Shown: piece by piece, positions 12,660 to 23,455 of the stretch
Numbering within the stretch: the first letter of the stretch is position 1
How the letters are laid out: each line of letters begins with the position of its first letter
Origin: Maniola hyperantus
Lineage: Eukaryota; Arthropoda; Insecta; Lepidoptera; Nymphalidae
Assembly: GCF_902806685.2 (NCBI RefSeq)
Contig: NC_048539.1
Coordinates: 6,150,501 to 6,214,500, forward strand
Reading direction: 5' to 3'
DNA length: 64,000 bases
Program-made: the position numbers and the translations under genes
Notes under the pieces: generated by a model
The model's input: only the letters and a program-made list of their open reading frames with translations
What the model was told of the DNA's origin: nothing
The model's database searches: none

Positions 12660-12830
12660 ATAGTACCTACTCGACAGATCGAGATGGCAATCGGGGAGGG
12701 AATGCCCCGCACACCCGTACAGCCCCCGCGCTTCCGGTGCGGGCGGGCGCGCGGTGACGTGTGGGTGTGCGGAGCGTCCGCGCACCTCATACCCCGACTG
12801 CTATCTCAACCTGTCGCGGACTGTACCTAC
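12660..12830. mobile_element. GC-rich fold-back element, copy 1 (diverged)
   Basis: The left end 'tcgacagatcgagatggcaa' plus 'tcgggg' is matched by a diverged inverted right end, 'ccccgactgctatctcaacc' then 'tgtcgcg'. The interior is strongly G+C-rich in an AT-rich region. 'gtacctac' occurs at both edges. Two related elements are at 14745 and 42151. No ORF with family features is present. Confidence 0.75.
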
Positions 12831-13762
12831 CTCAATATCTTTGGCGATTGCTTTTTAGTTAGATGTAATTAATGATAGTAGATATCTACTGCCTAGATAT
12901 CCACCTTTAAGCAAGGTTTAGATTAGCAACAAAACTTGCAGAAGAAGAATCTTAGAAATCCAACATCTGACCATCAAAAAGAGTTATTTATTACCTATTT
13001 TGAATAAATAATTTGACTTTTACTCTGACTTTGAAGTTGACTTCCGTAAGCTATTTCTACCGTGCTAACAATCACTTTCACAAGTTTTGTAACTTGCTGG
13101 ACTTGCTGCATGTCACAAATGTATGTACATGTACAATATTGCTCGTAGTGTAAACAGCTCTGCAAGTACTTGCGGAATAACTTGCAAGAAGTTCTTGCTA
13201 GTCTAAACCTCGCTTTACTCGTGTAAGGCTCGGTTTGGACCATGGGCCGCCGAAAGACGCCGCGCCTCGGCTCTGCCGGTGTGCGTTGCACCTTTAGAGT
13301 ACGCAATGCAAGATAAAGCTTATTAAACTTAAAGGTAGGTTATAGGTATTCAATGAACATTCTTTATCTGAGATTTTTTTTAAATCTTATTTGTGACCTG
13401 TTTTTTCTTAAACTTCAGACATCCTTGTACGGCTGTACGAATTCTTGAAACAAACAGGGAACCTTCCGGAAAATCAAGACGTATATGGAAACTCTAGCCC
13501 TGAGCTTGTCAGGAAGAGAAATCCTTATTACAAGAACAAATTGAGTACGCAGACAGTAGACCAGTCATTCTCTTTTTAGACTTTTCTACGGTGATTTACT
13601 TGATGATTTGGTCCACATATTTTGACTAGAGGTAGACTGTGAAAGATACCCAACAGTAACTGGTAACATTAATAATTCGTATCCTCATTCCTCATGTTTT
13701 ACGGCTCAAAAGTTAAAATAGCCCATACAAATAGCAAAATATTTTAGGAAACATATTGAGAT
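12831..13762. other. Non-coding DNA, nothing recognised
   Basis: The 103-aa minus ORF at 12995-13306 has no domain feature. No repeat family is recognised. Confidence 0.4.
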
Positions 13763-14096
13763 ACTTACACAAACAGCTGTGATAGCCTAGTGGTTAGGAC
13801 GTCTGCCTTCTAATCAGAGGTGGTTCGATCCCGGGCACGCACTCCAAACTTTTCGGAGTTATGTGCGTTTCAAATAATTAAATATCACTTGCTTTAACGG
13901 TGAAGGAAAACATCGTGAGGAAACCTGCATGCCTGAGAGTTCTCCATTATTTTCTTAATGGTGTGTGAAGTCTACCAATCTGCACATGGCCGGCGTGGTA
14001 GACTATGGCTAAAACCCTTCTCACTCTGAGAGGGAGGCCCGTGTTCTGTAGTGAGCCGGCGATGGGTTGATCATGACATGACATGACTTACACAAA
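13763..14096 (+). mobile_element. tRNA-derived SINE with 11-bp target-site duplication
   Basis: The body is 13774-14085: head 'gatagcctagtggttaggac', B box 'ggttcgatcccgggcacgc', and a CATGA-repeat tail instead of the GATGAT tail of other copies. The flanking direct repeat 'acttacacaaa' lies at 13763-13773 and 14086-14096. This marks a precise retroposition event and fixes the element borders for the whole family. Confidence 0.92.
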
Positions 14097-14744
14097 TAAT
14101 TATGTAGATAGTGGCTGAGTGGTGGAGTGGGTGGAGTGACTCTGACCTTGTAGCGGCGCAGTGGTTGATTTATCGATCTTCGTTCGTGGTTCGTATCGAT
14201 CTCACTTCGAACTTCGAAGTGAGGCGCGATAGTGGGGATGTCTGTTCCGCCGCGCGAGTGGTTCAAACAACTTTTTGTTTCCCGCACTCTAGGAAAGAAC
14301 TATGCGTAGATGCATCCCCTTCACTGTCGCTCTTTTTACCTGAAACCAACTGTACTAGTGGTGTCTGAGAATTAATTATTCATCAGCCTCCTTAATTATT
14401 TAATTTTTTCCTTCTTTATCGTTTTCACTTTTCATGGCGCGTATATTATTCTGCATTCATTTATTTGCAATAGGAATGCGACCAAAGGGTGGGTGCACAG
14501 AACCTGGATTCTGTCATGGGCGGCCCACACCGTTTAGCCGAAAAGGTCTTCAGGTTATTATTATTTTAAATTTATTACCTTTATTAAACTCTTCAAAGCA
14601 TAATAATATCGTCTGTTTCATAAGTCATCCCGTTCTAGACAATGTTTTTATTTTTTATAAATCCGTGACAGGCATTCAAACGGTCGATAATGAGTTTTTG
14701 ATTGCAGCGTACAGGTTAACTGTGCTTTATTTTTTGTTATGTTC

Positions 14745-14910
14745 CTATAGTGCGCGACAGGTCGAGATGGCAAGCGGGGTATAAGGCGGGGGGAGGTCCC
14801 GTACACCCGCACGTCACCCGCGCTCGCTCGTACCGAGTTTGCGCGGGGTCGGTGCGAGTGTGTGGGGCGTTCCCTCCCCGATTGCCATCTCGACCTGTCG
14901 CGTGCTAGTG
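14745..14910. mobile_element. GC-rich fold-back element, copy 2 (best preserved)
   Basis: The left 'cgcgacaggtcgagatggca' continues to 'gcgggg', and the right end carries the inverse, 'ccccgattgccatctcgacc' then 'tgtcgcg'. That is about 27 bp of inverted repeat with one mismatch. The interior (GCGG/CCCGC-rich) has no coding features. It is preceded by 'ctatag', as is the copy at 42151. Confidence 0.85.
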
Positions 14911-15304
14911 TAAAACTAACTTACTCCAAATTCTGTATAATAGGTATTGAAACAAATAATTATTAGATAATCCAAGCAAGTGAATAGGTATAATTTTAAT
15001 TACACCTATAGGTAACTATTGTTTAGTCCAATCATGACGTCTAAAGTTGTTCCTGCAAATGTGTAGGTATAAATATATGTATTAAATTTGTTTATGTTAG
15101 CGAATAAAATAAATCGTAACGTTCGAGGATACAGATGAGGTCCGCTGCGCAAGCGCCACATGGCCCGAACTGCGACTGATCACGGCCGTGGGAACAATCT
15201 CAATGTGTCTAGTATTATACTGGCATTAACTTTATTCCGCGACTTTGTTCCCGTGTAGGTATTGGGGTTTTTAGATCCCTTGGAATTTTTGAAAATTCAA
15301 CTGC

Positions 15305-15559
15305 AATGCGGGAGGTCAGGAGTTCGATCCCTAGCATGCACCTTTAACTTTTTGGATTAAGGTGCGTTTTAAACAATTAAAATACATATATTTATCACTT
15401 GCTTTAATCGTGAAGGAAAACATTTATGTGTGCATGCCTGATAATTCTACATAACGTTCTCAAAGGTGTGTGAAGTTTGCCAATTCGCAATGGGCCAGCG
15501 TGGCGGACTATGGCTTAAACCCTTCTCATTCTGAGAGAAGACCCGTGCTCTCATGATGA
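15305..15559 (+). repeat. tRNA-derived SINE, 5'-truncated
   Basis: It starts inside the B-box region 'aggagttcgatccctagcat' and continues with 'cacttgctttaatcgtgaag', 'gggccagcgtggcggactat' and 'acccgtgctc', then a short GATGAT tail. The tRNA A-box half is missing, so it is inactive. Confidence 0.82.
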
Positions 15560-16012
15560 TATTACTCTTACAATGTTTAAATACCTACCCTTGATTATTT
15601 CAAGTAGTAGACCTAGACGACCTAAGACTGAGACATGTGGTTAGTGCAACTATTAATAAATTATATTTATAGGCAGTTCGTCACACTTCCTGGTTGTCTA
15701 CATTTACAATATGGGTTTAAAAGCCTGTCACGATTTGCTGAGCCTGTCATGTAAAACTAGAACTGACAGGACGCGCACCCATTGCCTGCAGTTCGCGTTT
15801 ACAGACATATCTAGCCTGACATATTGGTGCATAATCCAATCCTGATTTCCCCTAAATATTTTCCCTCAACCATATAATATGTACCTAGATATTTTCCCGT
15901 TGAATAATGTCCAGGTGGCGAGGTTGTAAAATGCATCAGACCCATTGAATTACATGCCCGCACTTGATTAAGCCAAGGACAGAACTAGGCGGATCATGTG
16001 AGTTAATTATTT

Positions 16013-16240
16013 TCGGGTTCCGTATCCGAAGGGTGCCAATAGGACCATAATACCTACTAAGACTCTGTTGTCCGTCTGTTTTTCCATCCATCTGTTTGTC
16101 AGCGGGTTGTATCTCATGGACCGATATAGGTAGAGTCGAAATTTTCGCAAAGTGTATATTTCTTTTGCCGCTACAACAAGAAAAACTTTATAAATAACCA
16201 AGACGGTGAATTTCAAAATGCACTCTACCAATGGGGCTGA
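16013..16240. repeat. Interspersed element with 'gggttccgta' end, family C variant
   Basis: 'gggttccgtatccgaagggt', 'gttgtccgtctg', 'cagcgggttgtatctcatgg', 'gtcgaaattttcgcaaagtg' and 'gaatttcaaaatg' match the fuller copy at 47622-47892. The right terminus ('ggaaccct..gactcgcact') is missing here. Confidence 0.65.
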
Positions 16241-16433
16241 GTAAAATAGAACAGACTAATACCTGTGCTACTACCTTACTAGCTACAACCTGAAAGCTCG
16301 CGTTGGAAAGATTAGTTGTTCTCATATTATACATAAAAAGAAAATCCTTTAGGTACTGTGGCTAGCACGCTTTTACAAGAACCTTAATTTTATATATAGT
16401 TACTCGAATACAGTTATTATTACTTACTTGCTG

Positions 16434-16610
16434 ATGCCCATGACTTCATACGCGGGTTTCCGCTTTTTTAAAATCCCGTGGAAACTCATTGATTTTCCAG
16501 GATAAAATTTAGCCTAGGTCACTCTATCCAAGCCAAAAATCACGCCATATCCATTGCTCTGTTGCGGCGTGATTGAAGAAGTAACTCAAAAACCAAGAAA
16601 CAAAAAATAA
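16434..16610 (+). repeat. Family B short element, diverged
   Basis: 'gctgatgcccatgacttcat', 'aaaatcccgtggaaactcat' and 'ttttccaggataaaat' match the family B start. The second half ('cacgccatatccattgctct', 'gcggcgtgattgaag') matches a subfamily also seen at 52583-52740. Confidence 0.65.
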
Positions 16611-17643
16611 ACATGAAATGATAATAAATAAAGGGTAGTGACGGTAACATACTTCTTTGACGAGACATCCAAAGGAGATCGCCCGTGAACGGGCCCTCTT
16701 TTGTGGCGTCGTGTCAAAACTTAAATTTTTTTTTTTAAATGTGTTATATTTTTACGATTATGTTTTATAACGACTTTTTTTCACTCTATTATTGAAAATA
16801 TCCAATATTACAGTTAGAATCGTAAACATGCATTTAATTTGAAGAAGTATTAATTAAATATAACCTCAATATCAGCAATATAAAAAATAAGATTTCTTTA
16901 TAACCAGGGTGAATAAATAGAAATCGTTTGCAGAATATAAAGAGTTAATTTTTTGTCTACAAAATAAAATTAAAACCATGGTGACACAACAATTATATTA
17001 GGGGGGGCCCAAAGCTCCTAAGAAAATGGGCAATCTCTTTTGGAAGTGGTACCAATTTAAACTGCATTTTGAGTTGCTTACAACTGGTACAGCTTTGCCG
17101 GTAGACCTACCTACCTACATACTACTTTACTACCTAGCTGAAAACTCGCGTAGGCAAGATCGGTTGTTCTTACATAAAAAGAAACTCCTTATCTGTGGGT
17201 AGCGCAGTTTTACAAAAGCCTTAAAACTTTTTATAGCTACTCGAATACAGTTATTATAACTTATTGTTGGGTATCACATGAGTTGATCTGTATTGTCGTG
17301 GTCATGGTGGCACTGCGCCATGGGTTAATGAAAATATCGCGTGGAGGCCGCTCGTTTATATCCTGTGAGCCAATCTTGAACGTTGATTTTGTTTATGTCC
17401 CGGATTTCGTGCTACTGTTTCGGTACAAACGTAACGTTTACTGGGCATTTGCTGGGTTTGTTTATTATGCTCTTTGTGTTTATATTGTTGGTCCTATCCA
17501 TGTACTTTTGTTACGGGAGCTTTCCTAATTTTACCCTGAGATTTTCATCAGGGAAAGTGTGAAAATGAAACACGTATCTAAGCCGATATTGAGGCTACTT
17601 TAATAATAGGTACCATCATCATGGGACGACATGCAAGTCGCAA
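16611..17643. other. AT-rich DNA, nothing firmly recognised
   Basis: An imperfect inverted repeat surrounds 'cccgtgaacggg' at about 16682-16693. The 81-aa ORF at 17283-17528 has long hydrophobic runs but no recognised family, so I do not call it a gene. Confidence 0.4.
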
Positions 17644-17710
17644 GAGTCTTCCACGAATGTAAATGCATGATCAGGGTCTAGGCGCACGCATTTACATTCG
17701 TGGAAGACTC
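17644..17710. repeat. Perfect 23-bp inverted repeat with 21-nt loop
   Basis: Arms 17644-17666 ('gagtcttccacgaatg..') and 17688-17710 are exact reverse complements. The loop is 17667-17687. The stem has mixed composition, not simple sequence. Its ~67-nt size is in the range of small hairpin RNAs, but perfect pairing also fits a recent inverted duplication. No transcription evidence can be seen. Confidence 0.85.
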
Positions 17711-17794
17711 CTTATCTATGTAGAGTTAGTGGGCGAGCTATACATAACTATGTAGTTGTGATTTAAGCACGTTCGCGATATTTACTTATGGTCT

Positions 17795-17935
17795 GCTTTT
17801 TCGGGATAAAAAGTAGCATATGTGCTTCCTCAGGGTGCAAGGTATTTTTGTATCACGTCAAAATCGGTGAAATGGATGGACTGTGGAAAGCTAGCAGACA
17901 GACAGGCACACTTTCGCATTTTTAATAAGTATTGT
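17795..17935 (-). repeat. Family B short element, distal half
   Basis: 'cgggataaaaagtagcatat', 'gtcaaaatcggtgaaatgga', 'gctagcagacagacaggcac' and 'actttcgcatttttaata' read as the second half of family B elements. Confidence 0.65.
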
Positions 17936-17994
17936 ATTAGCACAGGTATTAGTACTTATGGAGTTTAAAAATTGATTTAATTTTTATGATAAAA

Positions 17995-18140
17995 CTAGCT
18001 TATGGCCTATAGCTAGACTACACAACATTTCAAACCCCTAAGTCACACTCTGTGGTTGAATTTTCAAAATCCTTTCTTAGCGGATGTCTATCATAATAAA
18101 TATCTACAGCCCAATCCGTCCAGTAGTTTGAGCTGTGAAT
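17995..18140 (+). repeat. Family A short element, fragment
   Basis: 'agcttatggcctatagctag', 'aattttcaaaatcctttctt', 'agcggatgtctatcataata' and 'atccgtccagtagtttgagc' match family A. Similarity ends before the GTCA repeat. Confidence 0.65.
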
Positions 18141-18387
18141 TTTTGAATTGTTGTTCATTTTATGCTTTCCTTGTTAAAAGTGGATTGGCAGGTGAATTAA
18201 ACGATTCTCTTAGCTTGACCCCCGTCACTTCACCCACATTTTATAAGTGCCCTTTTGGGGTCGCTTTCTGGGCCAAAGATGTTCTCTTATACTTTATGTT
18301 TTTTTTTTTCGTTTTCATAGTTTTTCTAGTAGGTGTAGTTTTATTCTACTTCTTTGTAGGTAGTGTTTTTTTTAAATAAATATTTAA

Positions 18388-18488
18388 GGGGGCTACCATA
18401 CAATAAACGTAATTTTTTTGCTCGTTTTTACAGATAATGTTACGGAACCCTTCGTGCGCGAGTTCGACTCGCACTCGGCAGCTTTTTT
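18388..18488 (+). repeat. Family C terminus, fragment
   Basis: 'ggggctaccatacaataaac' leads to 'ggaacccttcgtgcgcgagt' and 'tcgactcgcactcggc'. This is the 3' terminal part of the 'ccggccaagtgcgagtc' family seen at 24806, 44455, 44955 and 47622. Confidence 0.65.
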
Positions 18489-18830
18489 TCATTAAGTATA
18501 AGTAGCTTGTTCTATACCGTGAACTTGTTGATCGCAGACCGTAAAACACAATTTGCTCAGGTTATTTTACAGTTTAACATTTTTATGATAGCTGTTTCTA
18601 TATTACAAAGTAATAAAGCGTGTGATAGGAACTACCTACTTTGGAAAGCAAGATCAGTTTCTCCATAAGCCATTATTACTAATCAAGAACGAACATAAAC
18701 GGTCCGTTTTAAATGGTGGTATCAATATCAATTATAAAGGCAAGCGTACACTGCTCCTAAGTAGTTCTCTTAGTTTAAGAAAAATTGTGCAAATATGATT
18801 GTAGTCAAAATCATTCCTTAGTTCCATCCA

Positions 18831-18972
18831 TGTAGGTAGATAGATAGATAGTTTATTTTATTACAAACAAGCGGTAATACATGAAATACAGATAGATACC
18901 CTAAAACTATGTATGCAAAGGTGACCTATTTTTGAGAGCAATCTCCCCACCAGGCTATCTAGGTTGAGTTGC
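18831..18972 (-). repeat. Retroelement 3'-end fragment with (GATA)n
   Basis: On the minus strand, 'cctggtggggagattgctct' precedes 'taataaaataaactatctat' and a (CTAT)n tail at 18831-18853. An A/T-rich polyadenylation-like end followed by a short tandem tail is typical of non-LTR element 3' ends. The family is not named. Confidence 0.5.
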
Positions 18973-19002
18973 ATGATGAAAGTTTTTAATATTATTAACA
19001 AC

Positions 19003-19180
19003 TAGCGACCCGCCCCGGCTTCGCATGGGTGGCAATGTAGATACTTATGTAGTGTCACTTCACCACTCTATCTATTGGTGAAAAACGCATTAAAATCCGT
19101 TGCGTACTTTGAAAGATCTACGCGTTCATACATACAGACAGCGGAAAGCGACTTTATTTTATACTATGTAGAGAAGTGTC
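19003..19180 (+). repeat. Short interspersed element starting 'ctagcgacccgccccggctt'
   Basis: This start, with 'cgcatgggt', is common at the ends of lepidopteran short elements. A related start, 'ctagctgacccgcctcggat', occurs at 32817. The right border is unclear. Confidence 0.5.
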
Positions 19181-19830
19181 GTGATTCGATTAAATTACTG
19201 TCTGATAATTCCATCATAATTCGGAGTTTTGAACAAATCATGTTTGTCTGTGGTATGTAAGTATTTAAATTTCCTCACATCAATATTGCCTTTATCAGTG
19301 TAACAGCGAAGATAAATAATGACGCCATTTTAGAAATAAGATTCTAAAATAGCGGCAATTAATTTTTTAGATAATATCTAACTGTTAAGCAAATAATATA
19401 CCTAAGTTATGAGACTTGAGATTTTTTTTTGTTCTTTAAATCATAGAAAACCCGTGTTAATAGGAACACAAGATAGTTATGCATTACATTACAACATTTT
19501 TGCTGTAGAAAATAATAATCAGATAGAAGCCATGTAGATGTACCGTTCGCATTGTTGACTGTTGTGCACCTGTCTTTACAGTTTGCATACCCAATCAACA
19601 AGAGCAATTCGATTTGAGTGCCGGCCACACATCGGTACATTACTTATTTAAACTGATTGATGCTAGTCTGGAGACTGGAGTACGCTACATTGGCACATTC
19701 GCGGCGCTGCAGTATTATGGAAACAAATGTTACTGATTTATCAAGCGCTCGTTCGCATAAATGGCCATATTTCACTAGGACGCTATACGAGTTGTATCGC
19801 CAAACGTTGCAAATAGCTTGGCATCCTGAA

Positions 19831-20091
19831 CAAAACTTTTGGAGCTAGGTATGTGCGTTTTAAGCATTTAACTATTACTTATATCGAAGTAAAACATTCT
19901 CAGGAAACCTGCATGCTTGAAAATTCTCCATAACGTTCAGAAAGGTGTGTGAATTCTACCAATCCGCACTTGGCCAACGTGGTAGACTATGGCCAAGTCC
20001 TTCGCATTCTGAGAGGTCTTCTCTCAGAATGGGAAGCAATACTGAGCAGCACCGGTACGCGGTCGGTTGGTGCAATAGGTTGATCATAATG
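19831..20091 (+). repeat. tRNA-derived SINE, 5'-truncated
   Basis: It lacks the tRNA head and begins at 'aaaacttttggagctaggta'. The body ('caggaaacctgcatgcttga', 'ccaatccgcacttggccaac') is kept. It includes a small local inverted duplication, 'cattctgagaggtcttctct' / 'cagaatg', before the tail. Confidence 0.78.
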
Positions 20092-20789
20092 GGTTCATCA
20101 GTCAATCTAAAGTTACTACTTATTACTATGTCTATAGAAAAATGGATTTAGTATGGATAAATAGTGAAGTAAGTATTTCGACTGCTTGCATGGCTTGTTA
20201 ATTCAAATGTTTGTGACTTAGAATGATCGGTGATGAGGCTTAATAACGTCGATTACCTCTGTTTACGGCTGGCCTTCCAACTGAGTCTAACACCGGCGTA
20301 ATTGCGGCCTTTCAAAATAAACACAGACATTTACTCGCAGATAGGTAGATTTAACACAGACTGTTGAAATATGTACAGTGTACCTAGACTGTACATAAAT
20401 AATCTGATTATATCTTAACATAAAAACCGTGCGGTACTGTTAAATATGTTATTACAGCAGGTCTTTAATACCTATTTTGTTATAGTTTTTTTAATGAAAA
20501 TATTACAATAAAACTTAAAGCTAGCCTTAGTTATAGTAATTCTTCTTGGGAAATTAAGAGAAAAATTAAATGATAAATCTTAAACCTTTCCTATCTACTT
20601 ATCTTTCTTTTTATTTCGGTACTCTTAAAATAATCAATTTCTTCTGTTCTTGTTTGGTGGCTTTTTGTAGAGCTAGGCCAGCACAAAGCACTTCGCCAGT
20701 ATCATAATCATTTTCTTCGAGTTTCTGAATGACATAATTTATATTATAACATAAATCTTTATTCAAATAATACTTAAAGCTAGCCTTAT
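20092..20789. other. AT-rich DNA, nothing recognised
   Basis: No gene or repeat could be supported between the SINE and the retrotransposon tail. Confidence 0.4.
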
Positions 20790-21179
20790 CTAATTACTAT
20801 ATAAATCATGAACGCGTGGAATGGTGCCAAGAATACTGGCTGCATTTCCGCGCTGGACAGCCAGGCTGATCCGCTGCGCAAAAAATGAGCCAGCCCTTCT
20901 GTCACCAGTTGAGGCTATTAATCGCGGTGAAATGTCTCGTAAAAAATTTTTAGCACTAAGACTCCATGGCCCCAGGGTCTCCACGGCAAACGGCACAAAA
21001 ATGTAACTCTCTATAAGAGAGGCATACTTGCGCCGCTTGCCGTTTTCAGCTGTTTCTGCTGCGGCTCCCGGTCTTGATGCTGTCTTCCTGATATGACACG
21101 GGGCCAATGTGTCAACGCAAGTTGCGTCCCACATTAGCGCCCGTCCCCGTTCCCAGGGAACCAGCGTCAATCCATCAGG
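20790..21179 (-). pseudogene. C-terminal tail of a retrotransposon with restriction-like endonuclease domain, copy 1
   Basis: The minus frame starts at 'PDGLTLVPWERGR' (21179 downward), then 'MWDATCVDTLAP', 'AAAETAENGKRRKYASL', 'FVPFAVETLGPW' and 'QRGNAASILGTIPR', with a stop at 20790. The order PD...D...E-x-x-x-K fits a PD-(D/E)XK-type nuclease as found at the C-terminus of some retrotransposon polymerases; that assignment is inference. The upstream part, including reverse transcriptase, is absent, so this is a 5'-truncated insertion. Related tails lie at 22146-22310 (+) and 29485-29575 (-). Confidence 0.65.
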
Positions 21180-21619
21180 TTATAATTATAATTCAAATAA
21201 TTGTCAATTCAATTTATTCGTGATATAAAATTATAACACAATTTTAAACCTAACGAGCTAAAGTGGATAACATTATTTTAAATTAAATTCTCCTCTTTAA
21301 TTTAAATAAGTATGCGCTTGACAAACAAAGTCCTCTCCAAATAAAATAGGAACGCCTGTTCAAGAGCAGTATTGTTCTCGGAACATTTTCTAATTGTTAT
21401 TCCTTTCGCTCCTTTCGCGTTGTCTTCATTCATTTAATAGATACTCTCAGAATTCTCAAACCTCTTGGCACTTGTACCGCTAGGTAAGTATGACTGCAGG
21501 CGTAACAACCTTCCTATTAATATTAGCGAGGCGACAAGCGGGGCGGCGCGGGCGGCCAGAAGGCTCTAGAGTTTAGAACGTCTAAAAAGAAGTAATTTTC
21601 AACAGTAGCTATCTACACT

Positions 21620-21781
21620 AATATTATGCAGATGTAAAGTTTGTAAGTTTGAATGTAAGCGGTAATCTTCGAAACTAACGATCCAATTCTGAAAATTATT
21701 TCACTGATAGATTAGAGCTCCATCATCCCAGAGTGCTATAGTTTATAAATTACGCAAACAAAGTCGCGGAAAAAGCTAGTG
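21620..21781 (-). repeat. Short interspersed element related to family B
   Basis: 'acactaatattatgcagatg', 'taagtttgaatgtaagcggt', 'aactaacgatccaattctga', 'caaagtcgcggaaaaagcta' and 'gtg' show the reversed arrangement of a 'ctagctttt..gcgactttg' element. A diverged copy is near 10970-11085. Confidence 0.6.
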
Positions 21782-22145
21782 AAATATAAAATTCTTTAGT
21801 TCGGACGCTCGAGTCAGAGTGGACTATATTCAAGTTGCCCCCAAGCGTATTGATGAAACAAGCAGCTAAACATAAGACGCTTATAGCTGCGCTGAGTGTG
21901 TTTTGTTTCTGTTGATTGCCACGCCGCGCTAAGCTACCGCTCATAGCGGAAACTTCGTGGACAGGCCAAAAACTCAATATTGTTAACAGGAGTTCTCTCT
22001 GATCGTGATGAACAGGCTATGAAGCCAATAAAGCCCCTACCATTAACCCGCCTTGTAGCACGCGCGGGATGTATTCAACTTGAAATATATTTTTTAGACT
22101 ATATTTACGACCCTATTTAATTATAAAGATGATGATGCTAGATCC

Positions 22146-22385
22146 TTTTTTAAGGACCTTTCATCCCGTCTCGCGGAATCCACGGGGGACCGGAGGGCTG
22201 GCAGTTACCTCGGTCAGCATATTAGTCTGGCCATTCAACGAGGTAACGCTGCCAGCGTTCTGGGCACCCTGCCTCGTTGCGGTGGTTTAGATGATATTTT
22301 CGATCTGTAATTTTTATGTTCTAGAATAAGTTTGGTATTTTGTTTATTGTATTATAAAGATGTGTAAATACATTAAAAGTGCACG
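22146..22385 (+). pseudogene. C-terminal tail of the same retrotransposon family, copy 2
   Basis: Reading from 22146, the frame gives 'FFKDLSSRLAESTGDRRAGS', then 'QHISLAIQRGNAASVLGTLP', 'RCGGLDDIF' and a stop at 22308-22310. It matches copy 1 over its last ~45 residues and ends with a longer 'CGGLDDIFDL' tail also seen in copy 3. An A/T-rich 3' region continues to about 22385. It is 5'-truncated and shorter than copy 1. Confidence 0.65.
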
Positions 22386-22591
22386 CTCCAGTCGTAAATT
22401 TTATTAATTTTTTTTATGAAAAGTTAAGGAGTGGGCGGACAATATTAAGTTCTATGTAGTATACTGTATGACGTACGTAATATTATTTCTGTTGAATTTC
22501 GACCCGCAAAATACATGTTGATGTAGTAAGTAGGTCATCGCTATTCAGGCTTAATTTTAAGAACATAAAAGATAACATATCATTAATCATT

Positions 22592-22700
22592 TTCAACCGA
22601 TAGACATCCACTGCTGGACATAGATTTCTTGTATAAGGACTTCCACATGCCACGGTTTTGCGCCATGGTCTTCTAATTCCTGATTTGATCTCTCTCCGTT
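22592..22700 (+). repeat. Interspersed repeat fragment ('catccactgctggacatag')
   Basis: 'accgatagacatccactgct', 'ggacatagatttcttgtata' and 'acttccacatgccacggttt' resemble a repeat segment very common in moth genomes. Borders are unclear, and the rest of 22386-23193 has no recognised gene. Confidence 0.5.
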
Positions 22701-23193
22701 GCCCGCTGAATTACTTTAATCTATCTTACGAGGCCCATAAACAGCAACCATATCCCGAATCCATATGTCATCACTGGCAACACGCAATGTTAGAAAACTT
22801 TGGTCTTCAAGCACTGAAGAATCTTGGACGAGAAGATTTCTTGTACAAATTATAAATTACATATTTTACATAATATTTAAAGCAAATATGTGCCGACAAT
22901 CTCGTAAATCATTTTGGCTATTTTTCAATTTAACCGCGCTGTGTGTAAGCCCAGGAGATTTATCACCAACATTTTTACGCTTGACCAAGCGTGCGCTCCT
23001 CTTTCGATGATTTATAATGAGATCTTGGATTTTTATACGAGTACCTAGGTTTAATAGTATAATGCAATGTTTTATTACCAGAATCATCAATCAGGCTATT
23101 TGCTGAGGCGCATCGAATTCTAAAATTCATCAATTTTTCAGTAAGAAAAGAAATAAAACTCTTCATCAGTTTTAGTAAAAAAGGAAAAATTCT

Positions 23194-23455
23194 TCATCAT
23201 CATCATCATCGGTTTTCTCTCAGAATGAGAAGGGTTTGCCGTTTGGCCATAGTTTACCACGCTGCAACGTGGCTGACCAAGTGAGAATCGGCCGACTTCG
23301 CACATCTTTGAGAAAATTATGAAGAACTCAGACATGCAGGTTTCCTCACGATGTTTTCGTCTCAGTTAAAGCAATAACTCCGAAAAGTCCGTACCCGGGA
23401 TTGCACCCCGGACTCCCCGACTTGGACGGCAACCAGGTAAGTGCCGATTTCACCA
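23194..23455 (-). repeat. tRNA-derived SINE, reversed copy
   Basis: It starts with the inverted tail (CATCAT)n, then 'ctctcagaatgagaagggtt', 'caggtttcctcacgatgttt' and 'ctccgaaaagtccgtacccg'. The head region beyond 23400 differs from the consensus ('gactccccgacttggacggc'), suggesting a different or diverged tRNA-like head. Confidence 0.75.

Noticed and set aside
17283..17528. 81-aa hydrophobic ORF
   Set aside because: No family resemblance, splice sites or conservation evidence.
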